64,000 nt of DNA, taken from Methylobacillus methanolivorans. GTDB taxonomy: Bacteria > Pseudomonadota > Gammaproteobacteria > Burkholderiales > Methylophilaceae. The notes beneath the pieces were generated by a model. It was not told the DNA's origin. It worked only from the letters and a program-made list of their open reading frames with translations, and ran no database searches. The stretch lies in assembly GCF_020531845.1 (NCBI RefSeq), contig NZ_JAJAVF010000004.1, forward strand, positions 228,045 to 292,044, written 5' to 3'. The translations under genes and the position numbers were made by a program. Numbering within the stretch: position 1 is the stretch's first letter; each line of letters starts with the position of its first letter. Positions 41,906 through 50,205 of the stretch are shown piece by piece.

Positions 41906-44065
41906 TCAGAAGTTATAGATCAAGGTCGCTCTGGCCAGGGTAGGTGCGCCTGGAGTGATGTTGTTGGCATTATGCGCATACAAGTAGTAGTCCTTATTAA
42001 GCAGGTTTTCCACGTTGATTTGCAGGCGCAGATTTTTGTCTAGCTGGGCGAACACCGCGCCATCAAGGCGGGTGTAGCCAGGCAGTGTCACCGAAGTGGT
42101 GGCTGTGGGTGTAGCGGCATACATTTCGCTGCGGCTAATGATGCCCAGGCCAACGCCCCATGTCTCGTTGATGTCGTAACGGTTCCATAGCGAGAAGGAG
42201 TGACGTGGCACCAGGCCAACATCGGTACCGGTCAGAATGCGAGAGCTGCTGCTGTTGGCACCCACCTGGCTGGAAATTTCCGCATCCTGGTAAGCATAGC
42301 CACCAGCCACGCTCCAGGCGGAGGTGAGCTTGCCATTCAAACCCAGCTCAATGCCTTTGCTTTCCTGCCCATCAATCTTGATGAATTGGCCCGTGACGAC
42401 AGGATCATTGGTGACCTGATTGAGGCGCTCCAGTTTGTACACGGCGGCGGTGAACGCTAGCTCAGGGGTGATATCCCACTTGGCACCGATTTCGTAGTTC
42501 TTGAATTTCTCGGGATCGAAGCTCTTGTTATCAGCAGTCAGGCCGGAAAGCTGGTCACCACCTTGTGGTACATAGGCTTCGCTGTAGCTTGTGTACAGCG
42601 ACAGTGCTGCCAATGGTTTATAGATCACGGCAGCGCGTGGTGCCCACAGGTCATCACTGGTCTTGATCTTGTGGTTGGCAGCCCCGGAGGCCAACCTGTC
42701 GTTGCGGTAATCCGTGTCGAAATCGTCATAACGCAGGCCAACAATGGCTTGGAATTGCTCATTGAACTTGATCTGGTCCTGGAAATACACGGCCTGGGTT
42801 GTGGTGACGGTGTGGTTGTCAGCATCGGTCGTGCTTTGGCGGAAAGTCACTGGCAGATTGGTGGTAGGGTTAGCGAGCGAGACGGTAGTGCTGGTGGCAC
42901 TATTATTAAAATAGCCCGTCTCGCGGAAGTTGGTTGTCACCTGGCGGCTCAGTTCCACACCAGACATCAGCTCATGTTCTACGCTGCCAGTGGTGGCCTT
43001 GTAGATGAAGTCAGTCTGGTTGAACAAGCTATCGCGCTCGGTGGCATTGTTGTAGGCGGATAGACTCAATGTGCCACTATTACTGACGGCGCTACCAGCA
43101 AACACATTCTGGTAAAACTTGTTGTAATCCGCATAACGCGTGCGGTTGCGCAGAATGATGCCATTGTCGAACGCATGTTCAAGCAAAGCATTGAAAGCGC
43201 TGACTTCGGTGTGGGTTGGGCTCTTGCGGGCATTGCCGAAGAAGGTGGAATCCTTGGTGTCGACCGGGCGGCCGTTGAAAGAAGGAATGCCGCGGTCAGC
43301 AGTGCGTTCATCCTTGAAGTATTCCACCCCTAAAACGATTTTGGTTTTGTCGCTAGGTTTCAGGGTGATGGTTGGGTTGATGGCTTTGCGTTCAAGTGAT
43401 ACGCCATCACGGTAACTGTTGCCATCTTCATACATGGCGTTGATACGTATGGCGGCGGCGTCATTGATCGCTTGGTTGTAATCCACTGTACCGCGCGCCT
43501 GGTCGAACATGCCGTATTGCAGGGAGACTTGGCGGATATCAGTCCAGCCAGCTTCCTTGCTTACCCGGTTGATCAGACCGCCAGCACCGCCGCGACCAAA
43601 GGTCATGCCGTTTGGCCCTTTCAGCACCTCAACGCGTTCGATGTTGTAGAGGTCGCGATAATATTGCACATCATCACGCACGCCATCAATGAAGAAATCG
43701 CCAGTGGTGGTCATGCCGCGGAAGATGAAAGTCTCGCGGTTGCCTTCACCCTGGGCTGCGCCTACGCCTGGGACATAACGTACAACATCAGCAAGATTTT
43801 GCACGGCCTGGTCGCGCATCAGTTCAGGTGTAGCAACGGTGAGCGATTGCGGAATGTCACGCAGCTCGGTGTCGGTACGTGTGGCAGTGCGGCTGCGCTT
43901 GATAACGTAGCCTTGGGTGATCGCGTGTTCGGCTTTTTCGACCACTTGCACTTCCGGCAACGTGGTGGCGCTGTCATCGGCGGCGTGTGCAGACATGCAG
44001 CTAAAAGCCATCGCGATACACGCGACAGCGGGTTTGACCCGGAATGAGCAAGGACGGTGTTGCAT
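41906..44065 (-). CDS. TonB-dependent siderophore receptor
   Basis: 719 residues from the ATG at 44065, supported by GGGAG in front. It has a signal peptide (VACIAMAFSCMSAHA), a TonB-box region (TLPEVQVVE), a plug with RTDTELRDIPQSLTVATPELM, FIFRGMTTTGDFFIDGVRDD and VLKGPNGMTFGRGGAGGLINRVSK, and a barrel ending in the terminal aromatic NF. Resembles Fiu/FepA-like catecholate or ferrichrome-type receptors (ligand unproven). A Fur box upstream and a two-component system behind it point to iron-regulated uptake. Confidence 0.9.
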   Translation of the reverse strand: MQHRPCSFRVKPAVACIAMAFSCMSAHAADDSATTLPEVQVVEKAEHAITQGYVIKRSRTATRTDTELRDIPQSLTVATPELMRDQAVQNLADVVRYVPGVGAAQGEGNRETFIFRGMTTTGDFFIDGVRDDVQYYRDLYNIERVEVLKGPNGMTFGRGGAGGLINRVSKEAGWTDIRQVSLQYGMFDQARGTVDYNQAINDAAAIRINAMYEDGNSYRDGVSLERKAINPTITLKPSDKTKIVLGVEYFKDERTADRGIPSFNGRPVDTKDSTFFGNARKSPTHTEVSAFNALLEHAFDNGIILRNRTRYADYNKFYQNVFAGSAVSNSGTLSLSAYNNATERDSLFNQTDFIYKATTGSVEHELMSGVELSRQVTTNFRETGYFNNSATSTTVSLANPTTNLPVTFRQSTTDADNHTVTTTQAVYFQDQIKFNEQFQAIVGLRYDDFDTDYRNDRLASGAANHKIKTSDDLWAPRAAVIYKPLAALSLYTSYSEAYVPQGGDQLSGLTADNKSFDPEKFKNYEIGAKWDITPELAFTAAVYKLERLNQVTNDPVVTGQFIKIDGQESKGIELGLNGKLTSAWSVAGGYAYQDAEISSQVGANSSSSRILTGTDVGLVPRHSFSLWNRYDINETWGVGLGIISRSEMYAATPTATTSVTLPGYTRLDGAVFAQLDKNLRLQINVENLLNKDYYLYAHNANNITPGAPTLARATLIYNF

Positions 44066-44136
44066 CTGAAAACTCCCAATTGAAATATCGAAGTCGATCT
44101 GCTGCTTAATATGTAGCAACTAAATCGAGATGAATT

Positions 44137-44151
44137 TGATAATTGTTATCA
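44137..44151. promoter_or_regulatory. Fur box upstream of the siderophore receptor
   Basis: TGATAATTGTTATCA matches the 7-1-7 Fur consensus (TGATAATnATTATCA) except for one G. It lies 72 bp upstream of the start codon. Confidence 0.75.
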
Positions 44152-44208
44152 GATGCAATAGTGAATGAGGTGGCGTTAAGTGATGGTCATAACAATGTTA
44201 AATTTATG

Positions 44209-45453
44209 TTAAGGCGCAAGCCGTATCTGGAAAATACTGCCTTCTTGCGGGCGCGATGTGATGTGTAGTGTCCATTGTTGCCGCTGGCAGATGCGCTCTA
44301 CCAGCGATAAGCCAAGACCAAGGCCATTGCCGCGGGCAGTTGGTCCCCGCGTGAATGGGCTGAGGATGAGGGCTTGGTGTTCTGCTGCAATGCCGACACC
44401 GCTATCCTCAATCGTAAAGCCATGTGCATCCACGATGAGGCGGGCGTGGCCTTGCTCGGTGTAATGCAGAGCATTGCGCAAAAGGTTAGACATGACGGTT
44501 TCCAGGAACACTTGGTTGTAGCGGGTGTTTGAATGTACATGCGCTACGAATTCAAGTCGCAGGCCTTTCTTGTTGAATTCCGGTAGCCATTTCTCGTATT
44601 GCACCTGGGCGCATTCGGCAGTGGTGATGGCGCGGGTGGCAGTTTCCTGGTGTTCCTCGCGAGCCAGGGCGAGAAAGGTTTCTACCAGGCTGATCATGTC
44701 TAGGCACGCACCGTGAATGCGCGACCATTGTCCCCGCTGCGCTTCCTGCAAGGCCGGGTTGGCCAACATGACTTCGCATGAGGTGCTGATCACCATCAAT
44801 GAGGTGCGTAGCTCATGGCTGACGTCACTGGTGAACAAGCGTTCGCGGCGTAGCGATTGCCTGAGTTTTTCCAGCGTGTCATTGAGTACTGTGGCTAATT
44901 GCCCGACTTCATTGTTGCCATAGTTTTCATGTGTAGCCGTGGGATGTAACGGATCCTTACCTACATCTCTGGCCAGTCGACGGATAGGCGTCGTGATACG
45001 TCGCGCCAGGAACCAGCCCAACCAAGCTGCGGGCAGCAGGCTGAAAACAAAGCCTGCTGCTATGCCATTGAAGATATGTTCTTCCAGCTCCTCAAAATCC
45101 TGTTGTTCTTGTACAACGATATATTCCTCACCTTGCTGAGTTGCTTTGTAAGCATAGAAAATACCTCGCTCATCGACGATCTCGTTGTAGCCATCTTTCA
45201 GGTGACTAAATTTGGCGGGAATCGGGTGGTGAATGTCGTTGGAGGCGAAAAACTGCAAGGCTGGGTCGTTCTGCCAATGAGCCTGATTTTTTTGATACAG
45301 CGGCAGCATATGGGCTAGGTCTTGCGTAACCAGTTTTTCTTCCAGGAAGAAAAACATCTGCACCATGGAGAGCGAAAATAACCCACTGACTGTCAACGTG
45401 AGTAACAGGAAGGCGAGCATGATGTGCGCCCGCAGCGACCAATGCTTAAACAT
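44209..45453 (-). CDS. Sensor histidine kinase
   Basis: 414 residues. Two membrane helices (about 10-33 and 135-155) bracket a periplasmic sensor of about 100 residues, followed by HAMP, HisKA with the phosphorylated His in DVSHELRTS, and HATPase with N box (LLRNALHY), G1 (EDSGVGI) and GLGLGLSLVERI. Forms an operon with the overlapping response regulator (8-bp overlap) and lies upstream of the siderophore receptor; may sense iron or envelope conditions. Confidence 0.9.
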   Translation of the reverse strand: MFKHWSLRAHIMLAFLLLTLTVSGLFSLSMVQMFFFLEEKLVTQDLAHMLPLYQKNQAHWQNDPALQFFASNDIHHPIPAKFSHLKDGYNEIVDERGIFYAYKATQQGEEYIVVQEQQDFEELEEHIFNGIAAGFVFSLLPAAWLGWFLARRITTPIRRLARDVGKDPLHPTATHENYGNNEVGQLATVLNDTLEKLRQSLRRERLFTSDVSHELRTSLMVISTSCEVMLANPALQEAQRGQWSRIHGACLDMISLVETFLALAREEHQETATRAITTAECAQVQYEKWLPEFNKKGLRLEFVAHVHSNTRYNQVFLETVMSNLLRNALHYTEQGHARLIVDAHGFTIEDSGVGIAAEHQALILSPFTRGPTARGNGLGLGLSLVERICQRQQWTLHITSRPQEGSIFQIRLAP

Positions 45454-46123
45454 GGTGTTCGGAAAGCTGGTAGCCGATACCGCGCAGGGTGTGGATCAGC
45501 GGTGTATCGAATGGTTTGTCGACAATGGTGCGCAGCTGGTGCATGTGCGTACGCAGGCTGTCGCTTTCTGGTACGTGATCTCCCCAAACCAGCTCCTCCA
45601 GGGCCTGGCGCCGCACGATGGCCGGGCTACGCTGCATCAACACCTGCAATAGCTTCAGGCAGATCGGGTTGAGGCGCAATGCAACACCAGCACGGCTGAC
45701 ATGCAGGGTATCAAGATCGTATTCCAGGTCAGCAACACTTAATAATGTATGGCTTCGGCGCTGGCTCCGTCGCACGATGGTTTCTATACGCGCAGCCAAT
45801 TCGGCCAGGGCAAATGGTTTAAGCAGGTAATCATCGGCTCCTGCGCGTAAGCCCTGCAGTCGGTCTGGCAAGGCATCGCGCGCTGTAAGCATGATGATGG
45901 GTGTATCCATGCGAGCATCATCACGCAAGCGCTTGCAGAATTGGTATCCATCCATCCCTGGCAGCATGACATCCAGCACGATGATATCGAAAGTCTGCGT
46001 AACTGCTAGATGCAGGCCCGTGACACCATCCTGTGCGCAATCTACCTGATGCCCGTGCAAGGCCAGATAATCCATGATATTGGCCAGGATGTCTGGATGA
46101 TCCTCAACGACAAGTATGCGCAT
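45446..46123 (-). CDS. OmpR-family response regulator
   Basis: 225 residues. Receiver domain with Asp7-8, phosphoacceptor Asp51 (IIVLDVMLPGMDG), Thr80 and Lys102 (LLKPF), then a winged-helix DNA-binding domain (about 130-225, ...ALEELVWGDHVPESDSLRTHMHQLRTIVDKPFDTPLIHTLRGIGYQL). First gene of the two-component operon. Targets are unknown; the siderophore receptor is the natural candidate. Confidence 0.92.
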   Translation of the reverse strand: MRILVVEDHPDILANIMDYLALHGHQVDCAQDGVTGLHLAVTQTFDIIVLDVMLPGMDGYQFCKRLRDDARMDTPIIMLTARDALPDRLQGLRAGADDYLLKPFALAELAARIETIVRRSQRRSHTLLSVADLEYDLDTLHVSRAGVALRLNPICLKLLQVLMQRSPAIVRRQALEELVWGDHVPESDSLRTHMHQLRTIVDKPFDTPLIHTLRGIGYQLSEHHV

Positions 46124-46200
46124 GCTGACTGTGAAAAAGGACTAATTGTAAACGCGTATCGTAATGACTCCATTATGCCAATACAAGCCTTGTCGGCACA

Positions 46201-46971
46201 TCATGGCCATAGATAAGCATCCATGGCCAAGAAGCCGTAGGTTGTTTCAGGCTGGTGGCGCGTGCTGTGTTTGCCTGCGGCGGCACCCAAAGCAACAAAC
46301 AGTGGCATGAGATGATCTTCATGCGGGTGTGCCCGTATGCCACCGGGTGCTAGCTTGCGGTAATTCAGCAGGGATTCAATGTCATTCTCGGCTATTTTCT
46401 CCGCCATCCAATCACTGAACGCCTGAACATAATGCAGTGCCTCTGCATGACGGTCTGCGGTGAAGAAATCATGCAGGTTATGCGTGATGGCACCTGAGCA
46501 CATGAGCATCAATTTCTGCGACTGTAGGCTGGCCAATACCTGGCCAAGCGCATAGTGTGCCCGTGGCCCGGCATGGCTTTGTATGGAAAGCTGGGTAACA
46601 GGGATGTCGGCATCGGGATACATCAACATCAAGGGCACCCATGCCCCATGATCCAAACCCCGAATGGGGTCTATATTGACCGGGATGTTATGTAGCGCGA
46701 GTTTTTCTGCAACACCCTGGGCCAGTTCAGGTGCACCCTGAGCGGGGTATTGCATCTCGTACATGGCAGGCGGGAAACCACCGAAATCATGGATGGTTTC
46801 TGGATGCGGTGCAGTACTAATGCGCGGTTGCTGGGTATCCCAATGTGCGGAGACGGCCAGGATAGCTTCTGGACGCGGCAAGGATTGCCCCAGCGCTGCG
46901 AGCAAGTCACCTGTTTTCCCTGGCTCAAGTACCAGGGAGGGTGCGCCGTGCGAAATGAATAAAGTGCTCAT
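46201..46971 (-). CDS. DODA-type extradiol dioxygenase (YgiD/LigB-like)
   Basis: 256 residues. Class III extradiol dioxygenase fold with metal-binding His in FISHGAPS, SAHWD, and GLDHGAWVPL, as in YgiD/4,5-DOPA dioxygenase extradiol. Substrate unknown; many bacterial members act on catechols. It shares direction with the DoxX gene upstream (135-bp gap), a pairing often controlled by a LysR regulator such as the one at 47600. Confidence 0.87.
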   Translation of the reverse strand: MSTLFISHGAPSLVLEPGKTGDLLAALGQSLPRPEAILAVSAHWDTQQPRISTAPHPETIHDFGGFPPAMYEMQYPAQGAPELAQGVAEKLALHNIPVNIDPIRGLDHGAWVPLMLMYPDADIPVTQLSIQSHAGPRAHYALGQVLASLQSQKLMLMCSGAITHNLHDFFTADRHAEALHYVQAFSDWMAEKIAENDIESLLNYRKLAPGGIRAHPHEDHLMPLFVALGAAAGKHSTRHQPETTYGFLAMDAYLWP

Positions 46972-47106
46972 GCAATTACTCCTATCTTGAGGCGTTGTTC
47001 CTTCCTCGGTTTACCTTAGTTGGCTCTGGCTGATATGTATTACATGCCACGAGTATGAACAGGGTTGATCCACCGTGCCAGAGGCCCGGTGGCGAGGGTA
47101 CTGCTG

Positions 47107-47493
47107 CTAGCGGCGATAGGCATCTACGCTCAACCCGCCTGCACCGTGTGCTGCGATTTGCAATAGGCCACCAGTGATCGCCAGGTTCTTGAGGAACATG
47201 ATGGTCTGCATTTGGTTATTCAAGTCGAAATGGAACATGAAAGCAGTGGCCAATGTAAATAGGGCGATCAGTAGTGCCACCAGGCGTGCACGATAGCCAA
47301 TCAATAATGCGGTGGCCAGGCCCAGCTCTACCAGCAGGGCAATGGCATAACCCAGTTCGGGCAATGGGGCACCCGTGCTGCTGATGAAGGCGATAGTGCC
47401 AGTAGGGTCTGCCAGCTTGCCGAAACCGCTGATGATGAAGATTGCTGCCAGTAGTGCACGGCCAATGAGCGTGGTGAAGTTTGTCGTGGTCAT
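47107..47493 (-). CDS. DoxX family membrane protein
   Basis: 128 residues, four membrane helices: IGRALLAAIFIISGFGKLADP (typical DoxX start), YAIALLVELGLATALLIGY, LVALLIALFTLATAFMF, FLKNLAITGGLL. DoxX-like proteins serve in respiratory or redox complexes; no precise role here. Divergent from the LysR gene, so probably its target. Confidence 0.9.
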   Translation of the reverse strand: MTTTNFTTLIGRALLAAIFIISGFGKLADPTGTIAFISSTGAPLPELGYAIALLVELGLATALLIGYRARLVALLIALFTLATAFMFHFDLNNQMQTIMFLKNLAITGGLLQIAAHGAGGLSVDAYRR

Positions 47494-47599
47494 GATGTTT
47501 CCTTGGATGTTGTTGAGAAGATGGAAACATTGTATTTTGTGGATGATAAATTGATAATCCGGTTTTTATTGGTAAAACTGTCCATTATAAGTTGACAAT

Positions 47600-48472
47600 A
47601 TGAATCAGCTTGAACAAATGCGTATTTATGTTGAAGTGGTGAAAGGCGGTAATTTCACCATCGCAGCCACCCGCTTGGGAATCAGTAAGCAACTGGTTAG
47701 CCGCCGGGTGATGGAGCTTGAGGAAAGACTAGGTGCGCGTTTGTTGCATCGCACCACGCGCAAGCTATCACTGACCGAGCTGGGTCGTGAGTTCTTTACG
47801 CGTTGTCTCGCTATCTTGCAGGAGATTGATGAAGCAGAACAGGCCATCTCGAATAGTACCGGGAAGCTACGTGGCTTGTTGCGTATCTCTGCCCCGGTGT
47901 CATTCGCCAGTATGGTGCTGTCGCCTGCCTTGAATCACTTCATGCAGCTACATCCCAAGCTGGAAGTGGTGCTGGACGTGGATAACCGCATGGTGGATGT
48001 CATAGGCGAGGGATATGACATGGTGATCCGCATTACCAAGCAGCCGGATGACGGATTGGTAGCGCGCAAGTTGATGGGGTCAGCACTGATTTATTGCTGT
48101 AGCCCAGCTTACCTAGCTCAATATGGCGCACCACAATCCCCCACCCAGCTAGGACAACACCGCTGTATCACGGCACGTGCGGGGGAATGGGTGTTCATGG
48201 ATGCAGGTGAGCAAATCAAGCTGCAAGTGCATCCGGTATTGCGCTCCAACCATGGCGAGGTCATGTGTGAGGCGGCAGTAGCTGGGTTAGGCATTGTAGG
48301 CTTGCCGGAGTTTTACGTGAAAAAAGCGCTAGAGCGGGGGGAGTTGTTGCCAATCCTGCGCGAGTACACTGCTGATATTGGTGCTGTGTATGCGCTATAT
48401 CCGCAGCATAGGCAGGCTTCCCTGATGGTGCGGAGCTTTGCAGATTTTTTGCAGGAATGGTTTAAGACGTAG
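47600..48472 (+). CDS. LysR-family transcriptional regulator
   Basis: 290 residues with the N-terminal winged HTH (MNQLEQMRIYVEVVKGGNFTIAATRLGISKQLVSRRVMELEERLGARLLHRTTRKLSLTE) and a substrate-binding domain (from about 90, LRGLLRISAPVSFASMV). The 106-bp AT-rich region to the divergent doxX gene should hold its operators. Confidence 0.9.
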   Translation: MNQLEQMRIYVEVVKGGNFTIAATRLGISKQLVSRRVMELEERLGARLLHRTTRKLSLTELGREFFTRCLAILQEIDEAEQAISNSTGKLRGLLRISAPVSFASMVLSPALNHFMQLHPKLEVVLDVDNRMVDVIGEGYDMVIRITKQPDDGLVARKLMGSALIYCCSPAYLAQYGAPQSPTQLGQHRCITARAGEWVFMDAGEQIKLQVHPVLRSNHGEVMCEAAVAGLGIVGLPEFYVKKALERGELLPILREYTADIGAVYALYPQHRQASLMVRSFADFLQEWFKT

Positions 48473-48490
48473 CAGAAGCTATAAAAGCAA

Positions 48491-48511
48491 ATGGGAGCAT
48501 TAAGCTCCCAT
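48491..48511 (-). terminator. Terminator of pqqA
   Basis: ATGGGAGC/GCTCCCAT stem with a 5-nt loop. On the minus strand it is followed by TTGCTTTTAT, so it ends the pqqA transcript; it may also slow the LysR transcript from the other side. Confidence 0.7.
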
Positions 48512-48534
48512 TCAGTTCATGTACTGCAACAATC

Positions 48535-48606
48535 TTAGCGATTGCAAACGTACATAGTTACTTCAAAGCCGAAACGCATTTCGGTCACTTCTGGCTTGGT
48601 CCACAT
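48535..48606 (-). CDS. pqqA: PQQ precursor peptide PqqA (orphan)
   Basis: A 23-residue peptide beginning MWTKPEVTEMRFGFEVTMYV. It has the invariant Glu15-x3-Tyr19 pair (FEVTMY) that PqqE cross-links to make pyrroloquinoline quinone, plus the usual MWTKP start. A strong Shine-Dalgarno (AAGGAGCT) precedes it and a terminator follows. No pqqBCDE gene is in the window, so it is a detached copy. PQQ is the cofactor of methanol dehydrogenase, which fits a methylotroph. Missed by ORF thresholds because of its length. Confidence 0.9.
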   Translation of the reverse strand: MWTKPEVTEMRFGFEVTMYVCNR

Positions 48607-48727
48607 GATAAAGCTCCTTTAAGTAGTTCTATGGTTCGGGGTTGTAACCGTTTTGCAAACTGCAGAACGTGAACCAAACTCTACGCTTGCCCGGTAAGCT
48701 TGACATGCGTGCCAGTCATTAAAACCA

Positions 48728-48746
48728 GCTCATGAAAATCATGAGC
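48728..48746 (-). terminator. Terminator of the entericidin-like gene
   Basis: Perfect 8-bp stem GCTCATGA/TCATGAGC with a 3-nt loop, 17 bp past the stop codon; the minus-strand continuation is TGGTTTTAA. Confidence 0.6.
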
Positions 48747-48762
48747 GTGAACGAAATAACGC

Positions 48763-48897
48763 TTATTTATTGCGATCAGCGGCGTTTTCCAGCTTTTCTC
48801 CACCACGCTGGATATCCTGCCCAGCGCCCTTCATGGTGTTACAGCCAGTCAATGCGATGAGTCCGCACAACATCAGGAACGCAGTGAATTTTTTCAT
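48763..48897 (-). CDS. Entericidin-like small lipoprotein
   Basis: 44 residues: signal peptide MKKFTAFLMLCGLIALTGC with lipobox LTGC (Cys19), then NTMKGAGQDIQRGGEKLENAADRNK, the pattern of the entericidin A/B family. AAGGAGAGC lies in front of the ATG. E. coli EcnA/B form an antidote/toxin lipoprotein pair; only one member is seen here, and single copies are common in proteobacteria. Confidence 0.85.
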   Translation of the reverse strand: MKKFTAFLMLCGLIALTGCNTMKGAGQDIQRGGEKLENAADRNK

Positions 48898-48994
48898 GGT
48901 GCTCTCCTTGGTCAAGTAATGAGGTGTTGGCAATATAGTCGCTTTAGCTCAGCAGCAGATTCAGCCATCGGCTGAATGATATGTAGGAGGGGGC

Positions 48995-50203
48995 CTACTT
49001 GCCTGTTTGCCTGATACGCAACCAAGCCAGCGTACCAATCGCCACAAATACCAAGCTACCTATGGTCACGGTAATCGGGATGACCGGGAATTGTTGTTTG
49101 CTCAGTAGGATGTAGAGTCCCATCATTAACAGCATGCTGATGTTCTCGAACAGGTTCTGGATGGCGATAGCATGGCCGGCACCAACCGAAGCATGGCCTC
49201 TTTCTTGTAGCAATGCATTGAGCGGGACGGCATAAAAGCCACCGAGAAAGCCGATCAGCAGTAACCAGGCAATCGCGATGTAAAGATTGCTGCTATAGGC
49301 AAATGCCACGATCACCAAGCCGATCAACACACCGGCCGGTAAGGCGCGGTTGACGCTGCGCAAGCTGACCCAACGTGCGGCAGCCACCGCCCCAAGGGCG
49401 ATGCCGATGGCGACGGCGCCGCTAAGGTTGGCGGCTGTGCTGAGGTCTTGAATATTCAGGGCGACTGGTACCCAGGCCACCAACAGGAAGCGCAAGGTGC
49501 TGCCTGCTCCCCAGAAAATGCTGGTGCCGATAATGGAAAACCTGGCATCTGTATCCTGCATGAGTTTGCGCGTCGCTTGAATAAAATCGCGGCACATCGC
49601 AAGTGGTGCAAAGGTGCTGAGCGGATGCGATGGCGGTAGTCTTGGAATCAAGAGGTTGATTGTTGCCGCAAGCAGGTAGCTGGCCGCAACAGCGTAAAGT
49701 GCCCCGGCTAGCCAGTAATCCGCGAGCCAGCCACCCAGCACCGCACCGAGCAGAATGGCAACAATGGTTGAGCCTTCCATCAAGCTGTTGGCCTTGACCA
49801 GTTTATCCACTGCGACCAGCTCGCTGAGAATGCCGTACTTGGCGGGGGAATAAGCTGCTGCACCCAGGCCGACCATGCCATAGGCCAAGAGGGGATTGAG
49901 GCCGGTCAGCATGGCGGCGGCACCAAGGAACTTCATGCCGTTGGCGATCAGCATCACGCGTCCCTTGGGCAAGGTATCGGCGAAAGGCCCGGCAAATGGT
50001 GCGAGGATGATGTAGGCAATCACAAAGAATTCTTGCAACAGCGGCACTTGCCATGCCGGTGCGCTACCCGCCTTGAGCAAGGCGATGGCGGCAAACAGCA
50101 AGGCGTTGTCTGCAAGTGCGGAGAGAAATTGGGCAGTCATCACCGCCAGCATGCCGCGGCTGAGCAGTGAAGTTTGCGTGTTCAAGGAGGCATGGGCGGT
50201 CAT
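48995..50203 (-). CDS. lplT: Lysophospholipid transporter LplT
   Basis: 402 residues, MFS fold with 12 predicted helices. N-terminal QFLSALADNALLFAAIALLK and FAGPFADTLPKGRVM match LplT, which flips lysophospholipids across the inner membrane to the Aas acyltransferase. It lies 2 nt after aas in the same operon, the classical lplT-aas partnership (order reversed from E. coli). Confidence 0.92.
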   Translation of the reverse strand: MTAHASLNTQTSLLSRGMLAVMTAQFLSALADNALLFAAIALLKAGSAPAWQVPLLQEFFVIAYIILAPFAGPFADTLPKGRVMLIANGMKFLGAAAMLTGLNPLLAYGMVGLGAAAYSPAKYGILSELVAVDKLVKANSLMEGSTIVAILLGAVLGGWLADYWLAGALYAVAASYLLAATINLLIPRLPPSHPLSTFAPLAMCRDFIQATRKLMQDTDARFSIIGTSIFWGAGSTLRFLLVAWVPVALNIQDLSTAANLSGAVAIGIALGAVAAARWVSLRSVNRALPAGVLIGLVIVAFAYSSNLYIAIAWLLLIGFLGGFYAVPLNALLQERGHASVGAGHAIAIQNLFENISMLLMMGLYILLSKQQFPVIPITVTIGSLVFVAIGTLAWLRIRQTGK

Positions 50204-50205
50204 GG

